Assembly (NCBI GenBank): GCA_005776735.1
Contig: SXOM01000244.1
Span: 1-8,552, forward strand
Reading direction: 5' to 3'
DNA: 8,552 bases
From: Pseudomonadota bacterium
Lineage (GTDB): Bacteria > Myxococcota_A > UBA796 > SXON01
Shown: positions 1 through 5,963 of the stretch, piece after piece
Numbering within the stretch: the first letter of the stretch is position 1
Layout of the letters: each line of letters starts with the position of its first letter
The notes under the pieces: model-generated
Told to the model about the DNA's origin: nothing
Seen by the model: only the letters and a program-made list of their open reading frames with translations
The model's database searches: none
Translations under genes and position numbers: made by a program

Positions 1-119
1 CCCACCCCCGCCGCCTCCCCAATTCCGGCGAGGCCCCCTCCCCAGAACCTCGGATGCCTGGGGCGGGGAGGCGTGGCTACCGGTGGGCGCGGTCCGCTCT
101 CCCTCGGACCCGGGGCCCC

Positions 120-773
120 ATGCTCTCCTACCTTCCGTACCAGTTGTCCTCGTTCGCCGGGGACATCGACCAGGTCATCTGGATCATCTACTCCATCGTC
201 GGCGTGTGGTTCCTCGCCGCCGAGGCCGTGCTGTTCTGGTTCATCCTCGGCAGTCGTGCGCGCCCCGGCGTCCGCGCCGCGTGGATTCCGGGAACCGGGC
301 GGGCCGCGCTGTGGGTGCTCCTGCCGGTGACCGCGGTGCTCGCGTGCGACCTCGTGATCGAGCAGGCGGCAGGCCCGACCTGGCACACCGTCAAGATCGA
401 CATGCCGTACCCGGACCTCGAGGTGAAGATCGAGGGCCGCCAGTTCGCGTGGGTCTTCACGTACCCCGGCGCCGACGGCAAGCTCGACACCGCCGACGAT
501 CTCGTCGCCAACGAGCTCCACGTGCCCGTCAACAAGCGCGTCGTGTACCACCTCACCGCCGCCGACGTGCTGCACAACTTCCACGTGAAGGACCTGCGCC
601 TGAAGCAGGACGCCGTCCCCGGGCGCTCCATCAAGGGGTGGTTCGACACCAACAAGGAAGGCACCTACGAGATCGGCTGCGCCGAGATCTGCGGGAAGGG
701 CCACACGGTCATGAGCGCCACGCTCGTGGTCGACTCGACCGACGCCTACCAGACCTTCCTCTCCACCCTCTGA
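120..773 (+). CDS. coxB: Cytochrome c oxidase subunit II (CuA subunit)
   Basis: This subunit of the haem-copper oxidase takes electrons from cytochrome c at its CuA centre, on the outer face of the inner membrane. The protein has 217 residues. Two membrane helices lie at about 19-43 and 62-80, followed by a cupredoxin domain. All CuA ligands are visible: H152 (in VLHNF), then C187, E189, C191, H195 and M198. The aromatic stretch GRQFAWVFTYP is typical of the family. An Asp-rich insert (GADGKLDTADD) sits between strands. There is no fused cytochrome c domain; that domain is on the subunit IV gene downstream. I chose ATG 120 over the in-frame ATG 54, because the extra 22 residues are Arg/Gly-rich and unlike the family, whereas MLSYLPYQLSSFAGDIDQ looks like a normal start. 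Neither start has a strong ribosome binding site. It is the first gene of the cox operon. Bases 1-119 upstream hold no gene and no convincing promoter. Confidence 0.93.
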   Translation: MLSYLPYQLSSFAGDIDQVIWIIYSIVGVWFLAAEAVLFWFILGSRARPGVRAAWIPGTGRAALWVLLPVTAVLACDLVIEQAAGPTWHTVKIDMPYPDLEVKIEGRQFAWVFTYPGADGKLDTADDLVANELHVPVNKRVVYHLTAADVLHNFHVKDLRLKQDAVPGRSIKGWFDTNKEGTYEIGCAEICGKGHTVMSATLVVDSTDAYQTFLSTL

Positions 774-786
774 TCCGGACCGGACG

Positions 787-2512
787 ATGAGCCACGCCGC
801 CCACTCCGAGAGCTTCATCTCGAAGTACGTCTTCTCCACCGATCACAAGATGATCGCCAAGCAGTACATGATCACCGGCCTGATCATGGCGCTGCTCGGC
901 GGCGCCGCCGCCTCGGCGATCCGCACGCAGCTCTCGAGCGTGGAGCCCGGCGGCCTCGGGGGCTTCCTCGATCCGCAGGTCTACAACGCGACCGTGACCA
1001 TGCACGGCACCATCATGGTCTTCTGGGTCGCCATGCCGGTCCTGGTCGCCGGCTTCGGCAACCTGCTGATCCCGCTGATGATCGGCGCCGAGGACATGGC
1101 CTTCCCGAAGCTGAACATGGCTTCGTACTGGGTGTTCTTCCTCTCGACGGTGGTGCTCCTGCTCTCGGCGGTCGTGCCCGGCGGCGGCGCGGCCGGCGGG
1201 TGGACCAGCTACCCCCCGCTCGCGGCCGACGTGGCGTACTCCGGTGTCAACTGGGGCATCACCCTGTGGATCCTCGCGGTCGCGCTCGAGCTGGTCGCGT
1301 TCCTGATGGGGGGCATCAACTTCATCACGACCGCGATCAACCTGCGCGCGCCCGGCATGAGCATGTGGGACATGCCGCTGTTTGTGTGGGAAGAGGTCGC
1401 CGCGAGCATCGTCTTCATGCTCTCGGTCGGCCCGCTCGTCGCCGGCGCGGTGATGTTGCTCCTCGACCACACCGCCGGCACCCACTTCTTCGACCCGAAG
1501 ATGGGCGGTGATCCGGTCCTGTTCCAGCACCGGATCACCGCCCATCGTCGGCCACCCCGAGGTGTACGTCATCCTCTTCCCGGCGTTCGGCATCGTCGCG
1601 GAGATCATCACCTCGCACTCCCGCAAGACGCTCTTCGGCTACCGCATGTCGGTGTGGGCCATCGTGGCCACGAGCCTGTTGTCGTTCGTCGTGTGGGCAC
1701 ACCACCAGTTCATCGCCGGCATCGACCCCAACATCTCCATTCCGTTCTCGGTGATGACCATCCTCATCTCGGTGCCCGTCGCCGTGGGGATGTTCGCCTT
1801 CATCGCGACGCTCTACCGGGGGAGCATCCGCTTCACCTCGGCGATGTTGTTCGCCCTCGGCTTCTTCGCCTGCTTCCTGCTCGGCGGCGTCACCGGCATC
1901 ATCAACGGCACCGCGGCCGCCGACATCTTCATCCACGACAGCTACTACGTGGTGGCCCACTTCCACTACACGCTGTACCCGCTGGTGTTCATGGCGGGCC
2001 CGGCCGGCCTGTACCACTGGTTCCCGAAGATGTTCGGGCGCATGATGAACGAGACGCTCGGCAAGGTGCACTTCGTCGGGTCGATGGTGTTCTTCAACCT
2101 CATCTTCCTCCCGCAGTTCAACCTCGGGCTCATGGGCCACCACCGCCGGTTGGCGGTGCCGACGCACTTCGAGTTCCTCAGCACGCCCGAAGCGCTCTTG
2201 ATGCAGGACCTGTCGACCTACGCGATGTTCGGCCTGTTGGCGTTCCAGCTCCCGTTCATCTGGAACTTCTTCCACAGCATGTTCTACGGCGAGCGGGCCG
2301 CCTCCAACCCCTGGAACGCGACCACGCTCGAGTGGCAGTGCCCCTCGCCGCCCCCGCACGGCAACTTCGAGACGCAGCCCCGGGTGTACCGCGGCCCGTA
2401 CGTCTACAGCCCCGAGGGCGACGGCCCCGACTACATCCCGCAGAACCAGGCGCCCGCCGGCGACCACGCGGTGCCCGAGAACCCCCTCGTCACGCCCCAC
2501 GCGGCGAAGTGA
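787..2512 (+). CDS. coxA: Cytochrome c oxidase subunit I, reading frame interrupted near 1531-1546
   Basis: This is the catalytic subunit, which binds haem a and the haem a3-CuB oxygen-reduction site and pumps protons. The N-terminal part reads from ATG 787 in one frame: STDHKMIAKQY, the haem a ligand region TMHGTIMVFW, then MPLFVWEEV and FFDPKMGGDPVLFQH. After about 1530 the protein continues one frame over, with GHPEVY (1550 onward; CuB His and cross-linked Tyr), VWAHH (two CuB His), HDSYYVVAHFHY (haem a3 and haem a His) and the stop at 2510-2512. Between these parts the expected codons for x-F-W are missing. They are replaced by one arm of an inverted repeat, 13 nt where about 9 are expected. 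Repaired, the protein would be about 573 residues, a normal length. Apart from this short lesion both halves look intact, so it is either a recent mutation or a sequence artefact. The first frame stays open through the rest of coxA into coxC (787-3105); that 772-codon fusion is not a real protein. Confidence 0.9.
1500..1546. repeat. 18-bp perfect inverted repeat with 11-nt loop inside coxA
   Basis: The left arm is 1500-1517 (GATGGGCGGTGATCCGGT). The right arm is 1529-1546 (ACCGGATCACCGCCCATC), its exact reverse complement. The loop is 1518-1528. The left arm encodes the normal conserved KMGGDPV of subunit I. The right arm lies where the conserved Phe-Trp codons should be, and the reading frame changes there. 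This pattern fits a template-switch (quasi-palindrome) event or a fold-back chimera that copied the left arm backwards. A regulatory hairpin is unlikely, since it destroys conserved protein sequence. Confidence 0.9.
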
Positions 2513-2520
2513 GCACACCG

Positions 2521-3105
2521 ATGAGCCACAGCGCGACCCTGCACCACGAAGAAGAACGCACCGCCACGGGCATCTCCACCGGCAAGGTGGCGATGTGGTG
2601 GTTCCTCGCCTCCGAGGTCGCCATCTTCGGCGGCCTCATCATGTCCTACGTCGTGTGTCGTGTCGCCCACCCCGAGTGGGGCGAAGAAGCCGCGCACACG
2701 ATCAGCGCCGCGGGGGCCTTCAACACCATCGTGCTCTTGACCTCGAGCCTCTTCGCGGTGCTCGCGCACTCGGCGGCCACCCACGGCAACATGCAGAAGG
2801 CGAGCAACCTGCTCTTCGCCACCGTGGGCGGCGGGGTGGTGTTCCTGTGCGTGAAGGCCTACGAGTACCACCACGAGATCTCGGAGGGGTTCACGCCGGT
2901 CTCGAGCCTGTTCTGGGGCTTCTACTTCTTCATGACCGGCCTCCACGGCGTGCACGTGGTCGCCGGCATGACCGCGCTCACCTGGGCCGCGCTCAAGGCC
3001 CGCAAGAACCAGGCGCCGTGGGCGGTGGAGTACACCGGGATGTACTGGCACCTCGTCGACGTCATCTGGATCTTCCTCTTCCCGCTCGTCTACCTGGCCT
3101 CTTGA
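2521..3105 (+). CDS. coxC: Cytochrome c oxidase subunit III
   Basis: A 194-residue integral membrane subunit that packs against subunit I and supports proton uptake and enzyme stability. It is the short, five-helix form lacking the first two helices of the mitochondrial type. It contains LASEVAIFGG with the conserved membrane Glu (E32), GLHGVHVVAGM, and the C-terminal signature YWHLVDVIW with H177 and D180. The N-terminus is His- and Glu-rich (MSHSATLHHEEERT). ATG 2521 follows the coxA stop by 8 nt; no strong Shine-Dalgarno is present, so translation may be coupled. The open frame extends upstream through coxA only because coxA is frameshifted, so the start at 2521 should be kept. Confidence 0.92.
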   Translation: MSHSATLHHEEERTATGISTGKVAMWWFLASEVAIFGGLIMSYVVCRVAHPEWGEEAAHTISAAGAFNTIVLLTSSLFAVLAHSAATHGNMQKASNLLFATVGGGVVFLCVKAYEYHHEISEGFTPVSSLFWGFYFFMTGLHGVHVVAGMTALTWAALKARKNQAPWAVEYTGMYWHLVDVIWIFLFPLVYLAS

Positions 3106-3112
3106 GGTTTCG

Positions 3113-3715
3113 ATGAACGCGCACGACAAGAAGTACATCGTCATCTGGGCCGTTCTCCTCGTCGCGATGGGCGTGTCCATCGCCTTGGGCGAGTTCGTCG
3201 GGAACACGGCCGTGGTCGTGACCATCTTCGTCATCGCCGCGGTCAAGGCGTGGTTGGTGGTCGCGGAGTTCATGCACCTCCGGTACGAAGCGCCGTGGCT
3301 CAAGTGGGTGCTCGGAGGCGCGCTCCTGGCCGTGGTCGCCTTCCTCGGCGGCGTCACGCCCGACGTCGCGTTCCATTGGTCGGTCATCCCGCCCAAGGTC
3401 GAGACCCCCGCCGACGCGGCCGTCGCGGTGGTCAAGCCGCTCGAGCCCGGGGACGCCGAGCGCGGCGGCAAGGTGTACGGCACCTACTGCGTCGGTTGCC
3501 ACATGGCCGACGGCAAGGGCAACGGCGGGACGACGGCGGCCGACTTCATCGGGGATCCGTCGCGCCTGGGCAAGACCGACGAGGAGCTGTTGACCTCGAT
3601 CGCCGAGGGCAAGACCGGCACCATCGGCACGATGCCCCCGTGGAAGGGCGCGCTCTCCGCGCAGCAGCGGGTCGACGTGCTCGCCTACGTGCGGGCGACG
3701 TTCGGGGCGAAGTAG
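3113..3715 (+). CDS. Cytochrome c oxidase subunit IV fused to a C-terminal cytochrome c domain
   Basis: This 200-residue protein has two parts. Residues 1-82 form three membrane helices (about 8-28, 32-52 and 63-82) with the AVKAWLVVAEFMHLRY stretch typical of prokaryotic oxidase subunit IV. Residues from about 113 to 200 are a class I cytochrome c domain: haem attachment motif CVGCH at 126-130, and a likely axial Met at 174 in GTMPPW. A linker with Ala, Val and Pro joins them. The haem domain should face the periplasm, where it could deliver electrons to CuA on subunit II. In known caa3 oxidases the cytochrome c is fused to subunit II, which here lacks it. A short ribosome site GAGG (3104-3107) lies 5 nt before ATG 3113 and overlaps the coxC stop. 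The roles of each half follow from their families; the electron route is inferred. Confidence 0.87.
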   Translation: MNAHDKKYIVIWAVLLVAMGVSIALGEFVGNTAVVVTIFVIAAVKAWLVVAEFMHLRYEAPWLKWVLGGALLAVVAFLGGVTPDVAFHWSVIPPKVETPADAAVAVVKPLEPGDAERGGKVYGTYCVGCHMADGKGNGGTTAADFIGDPSRLGKTDEELLTSIAEGKTGTIGTMPPWKGALSAQQRVDVLAYVRATFGAK

Positions 3716-4287
3716 TGGGGGCCTCCCTGGTGGTCTCCCCTCCCCTGCGCACCGCGACCGGCCTCTCCAACGGGATGCTCGCGACGATGTTCGTCATCGT
3801 CGCCGAGTCCACGGTCTTCGCCGGGCTCGCGGCGAGCTTCAACATCCTCCGCAGCCAGTACAACACCTGGCCGCCGATGGGGCAGCCGCGGCTGCCCGCC
3901 GAGGCCACCGCGCTCAACTCGGTGATGTTGTTGCTCAGCGGCATCGCGTGCGAACGTGCGGCGCGGTGCCGGACCCCCGCCGAGACCACCCGCTGGCTCG
4001 GCATCGCCCTGTTCTTCGCCGTCGGGTTCCTCGGCGCCCAGGGCCGCGAGTGGTGGAGCCTCGTCCAGTTCGGCCTCACCGGCACGAGCGTCTTCGGGGG
4101 GCTGTTCTACTCGTTGGTCGGCACCCACGCGGTGCACGTGCTCTTCTCGGTCGTCCTCCTCGCCCATGGGGTGCGCGCCGTGCACACCGGCCGCTGGTCG
4201 GCGATCGAGGTGGGCACGCTGCGGGTGTGGTGGTGGTTCGTGGTCCTCTTGTGGCCGTTCATCTACTGGCTGGTGTACCTGCGATGA
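3715..4287 (+). CDS. Second, divergent haem-copper oxidase subunit III-like protein
   Basis: A 190-residue protein with about five hydrophobic helices. It retains LSNGMLATMFVIVAES, with the family Glu at E31, and GTHAVHVLFSV. Its C-terminus VWWWFVVLLWPFIYWLVYL aligns position by position with the coxC end, but the His-x-x-Asp of coxC (H177, D180) is replaced by W174 and V177. It is therefore a distant paralogue of coxC, probably a structural or accessory oxidase subunit. The GTG at 3715 overlaps the previous TAG by one base, which suggests coupled translation. ATG 3775 is an alternative but would remove residues before the first helix that usually belong to the family. The end overlaps the next gene by 4 nt (ATGA). 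Its membership in the oxidase complex is inferred from operon position. Confidence 0.8.
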   Translation: MGASLVVSPPLRTATGLSNGMLATMFVIVAESTVFAGLAASFNILRSQYNTWPPMGQPRLPAEATALNSVMLLLSGIACERAARCRTPAETTRWLGIALFFAVGFLGAQGREWWSLVQFGLTGTSVFGGLFYSLVGTHAVHVLFSVVLLAHGVRAVHTGRWSAIEVGTLRVWWWFVVLLWPFIYWLVYLR

Positions 4288-4457
4288 TTCGCGAGCTGGT
4301 GCTCAGCGCGGTCGTGGCGTGCCCCAACTGCATCTCCAACGTCGGCGGTTCGGGCGAGTCCTACATGTGGGCGACCGTCCTGATGATGGCCGTCCCCGCC
4401 GCGGTCGGCGGGTTCATGGTCTACATGTTCCGCACGGCCACCGCCCCTACAACGTAG
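4284..4457 (+). CDS. Small cox-operon membrane protein with a CPNC motif
   Basis: A 57-residue protein starting at an ATGA overlap with the preceding oxidase gene. It begins MIRELVLSAVVACPNC, so a short hydrophobic segment leads directly into a Cys-Pro-x-Cys pair at residues 13-16. A Gly/Ser-rich stretch follows, then one clear membrane helix (about 29-50) and a short tail. I know of no established function. I recall small membrane proteins with an Ala-Cys-Pro-x-Cys start in related oxidase operons, but cannot check this. The Cys pair could bind copper or act as a redox site on the periplasmic side; this is only inference. The last 11 nt overlap the convergent gene, and the two stop codons form the arms of CTACAACGTAG. 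Confidence 0.66.
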   Translation: MIRELVLSAVVACPNCISNVGGSGESYMWATVLMMAVPAAVGGFMVYMFRTATAPTT

Positions 4458-5007
4458 CGAAGAGCTGCTTCACGCGGGCCTGGACCTCGGTGTAGACGAT
4501 CCGGTCCGCCGTACGCGAGGGGTCGGCGAGGTCGGCGAAGAACCGGCCGGACTCGATGCGAACCTCGCCCGCGGCCAACGGCCCGACCCACACGAGCCGG
4601 CCGACGGGAGCCGGCGCCGCGCTGCCGGCGGGCAGGACGCAAAGCGTGGTGCGCTCCGGGGGGCCGCCGCCGAGGTCCCACGCCTTCGCCAACGAGATGA
4701 GGGCGGCGGCGGCGGTGGCGGTGTCGGCGTCTTCGGGCCAGGGCGCGACCAGCACGCGCGGGAGCGGTCGTTCGTCCGCGCCACGAACCAGGCAGGTGCT
4801 CGCCGCCGGGACGCCCGACGGCACGGGGCCCGGCTCCATCTGCATCTGCCCCAGCCGCGCGGCAAAGACGCCCGCCGGCTCCCCCTCGGTCAACAGCCGC
4901 ACGTCGCGCCGCAGGTCTTCGTGGGAGATGGCGTCGGCCCCGCCGGGTGGGAGCTCGATCCCGAGTTGCTCGGCCGGGCACGCGATAAGCAGCAGCAGCG
5001 GTCCCAT
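4447..5007 (-). CDS. Putative lipoprotein of unknown function
   Basis: A 186-residue protein on the minus strand. It starts MGPLLLLIAC, a very short hydrophobic leader ending in a lipobox-like LIAC, so C10 may be lipidated. The start is strongly supported by an AAGGAG ribosome site 9 nt upstream of the ATG. The middle contains ISHEDLRRDVRLL and later VLVAPWPEDADTATAAAALI, which loosely resemble the N-terminal and first strand-helix regions of M28-type metallopeptidases. The metal-binding His and Asp of that family are not visible and the protein is much shorter, so it would not be an active peptidase. I do not recognise it with confidence. It overlaps the cox operon end by 11 nt (convergent) and shares start-codon bases with the divergent gene at 5006. 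Confidence 0.66.
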   Translation of the reverse strand: MGPLLLLIACPAEQLGIELPPGGADAISHEDLRRDVRLLTEGEPAGVFAARLGQMQMEPGPVPSGVPAASTCLVRGADERPLPRVLVAPWPEDADTATAAAALISLAKAWDLGGGPPERTTLCVLPAGSAAPAPVGRLVWVGPLAAGEVRIESGRFFADLADPSRTADRIVYTEVQARVKQLFATL

Positions 5008-5902
5008 GATCTGGCTCTCCTTCGCCTATGCCGACGACTCCGACTGCTCCACCTGGGAGCCGTCCGAGCTCGTGGCCGAGGTCGACGACGTCCCGTCCAG
5101 CGAGTCGTCAGGCCTCGCGGCGATCCAGGACGGCTTCCTCACCCTCGACGACTCGGGCGCCGGCGCCGAGCTGCACCAGTTCGACGTGGCGGGGAACTTC
5201 CTCGGCACCATCACGGTGTACGGCGCCAGCAACACCGACTGGGAGGACCTCGCGGTCCGCGACTGCGACGAGGGGAGCTGCGTGTACATCGGCGACATCG
5301 GCGACAACGACGAGGTGCGCGACACGATCGTGGTCTGGCGCGCCCCGCTCGACGGGCTCGCGCCGATCACGGCCACGGCCTGCACCCTGGCCTACGACGA
5401 CGGTCCGCACGACGCCGAGGCGCTCCTGGTCTTCCCCGACGAGTCGGTGCGGGTGGTCACCAAGAACGCCGACGGCGAGGCCAAGGTCTACTTTGCCGAC
5501 GCGCTCGGGTGCGACGGCGGCACCGCCACCCTCACGCGGGAGGTCGAACTCGACCTCGGCGCGCCGGTCACCGGTGGGGCCGTCTCGGCCGACGGCGCCA
5601 CGGTGGTGCTCCGCGGCGCCACGGAAGGGTGGGCGTGGCGGGGCTGCACCCTGGACTGGGGGGCCGTCCCGACCGGCCTCTTGTTCGTGGGCGAGGAGCA
5701 GGGCGAGGCGGTGAGCATCGGCGCCGACGGCACGTTGTGGTCGAGCTCCGAGGGCAAAGCCTTCGAGCTCCACCGGCTGCAATGCGCCGAGTCGGCGCCG
5801 CTGGCATGTACGGAGTGCGGGTGCGGCGGCAGCGGGAGCGCCCCGTGGAGCGTGGTCGCGGGTGCGCTCCTCGTCTTCTGGTGGCGAAAGCCGGCCCCAT
5901 GA
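5006..5902 (+). CDS. Secreted beta-propeller-like protein with a MYXO-CTERM-like C-terminal tag
   Basis: A 298-residue, acidic, Cys-containing protein of unknown function. It begins MIWLSFAYA followed by DDSDCS, which looks like a very short signal peptide cut after Ala. The body carries motifs of an uncharacterised propeller-like exported family: SGLAAI with LDDSGAG (about 35-53), DWEDLAV (78-84), YIGDIGDN (94-101) and DGPHDAEALLV (132-142). Their conserved acidic residues may bind a metal ion. The C-terminus has CTECGCGGSGS (268-278), a hydrophobic stretch 281-293, then Arg-Lys. This Cys/membrane/basic order resembles MYXO-CTERM sorting tags. The start at ATG 5006 is chosen from the signal-like sequence; no good ribosome site precedes it. 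The open frame extends upstream to 4556, but that part is antisense to the lipoprotein gene and low in complexity. Confidence 0.76.
   Translation: MIWLSFAYADDSDCSTWEPSELVAEVDDVPSSESSGLAAIQDGFLTLDDSGAGAELHQFDVAGNFLGTITVYGASNTDWEDLAVRDCDEGSCVYIGDIGDNDEVRDTIVVWRAPLDGLAPITATACTLAYDDGPHDAEALLVFPDESVRVVTKNADGEAKVYFADALGCDGGTATLTREVELDLGAPVTGGAVSADGATVVLRGATEGWAWRGCTLDWGAVPTGLLFVGEEQGEAVSIGADGTLWSSSEGKAFELHRLQCAESAPLACTECGCGGSGSAPWSVVAGALLVFWWRKPAP
5015..5023 (-). promoter_or_regulatory. Strong ribosome binding site for the minus-strand lipoprotein
   Basis: Read on the minus strand this is GAAGGAGAG. Its AAGGAG core is 9 nt before the ATG at 5007-5005. It fixes the start of the lipoprotein gene. 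It lies inside the first codons (Leu-Ser-Phe region) of the divergent plus-strand gene, so the same DNA serves as coding sequence on one strand and ribosome site on the other. Confidence 0.7.
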
Positions 5903-5909
5903 CCGGGCC

Positions 5910-5940
5910 GTGACACCCGCCGGCGCGGCGTGCGCTAAGC
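5910..5940 (+). promoter_or_regulatory. Possible sigma-70-like promoter before the synthase gene
   Basis: GTGACA (5910-5915) matches five of six bases of the TTGACA -35 consensus. GCTAAG (5934-5939), 18 nt later, is the only A/T-containing patch where a -10 element would be expected, but it matches just three of six consensus bases. It would start a transcript about 20 nt upstream of the ATG at 5964. The evidence is weak and rests on position and a partial match. Confidence 0.3.
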
Positions 5941-5963
5941 CGCGACGCCCCCGGGGGACGCCC

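Noticed and set aside
40..71. Inverted repeats CCCCAG/CTGGGG and CCTCCCC/GGGGAGG before coxB
   Set aside because: They are short, overlapping, G/C-only arms without a T-run or a match to a known operator. No function can be supported.
54..119. Upstream extension of coxB from ATG 54
   Set aside because: The 22 extra residues are Arg/Gly/Pro-rich and unlike any subunit II start. ATG 120 gives a normal N-terminus and length.
1508..1549. GTG at 1508 as a separate start for the C-terminal half of coxA
   Set aside because: The first residues it would encode are out-of-frame coxA and repeat sequence, not part of subunit I, and there is no ribosome site. It is one broken gene, not two.
1535..2518. 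Long minus-strand open frame antisense to coxA
   Set aside because: The composition is Arg/Glu/Asp/His/Val-rich with no domain, and the plus strand carries all conserved subunit I motifs.
4556..5005. Upstream extension of the propeller protein
   Set aside because: It is Ser/Ala/Arg/Pro-rich low-complexity translation antisense to the lipoprotein gene, and it would bury the signal peptide inside the protein.
5892..5910. Hairpin CGGCCC-N7-GGGCCG around the propeller stop codon as a terminator
   Set aside because: The arms are only 6 bp with no following T-run. Such GC hairpins are expected by chance in DNA of this composition.
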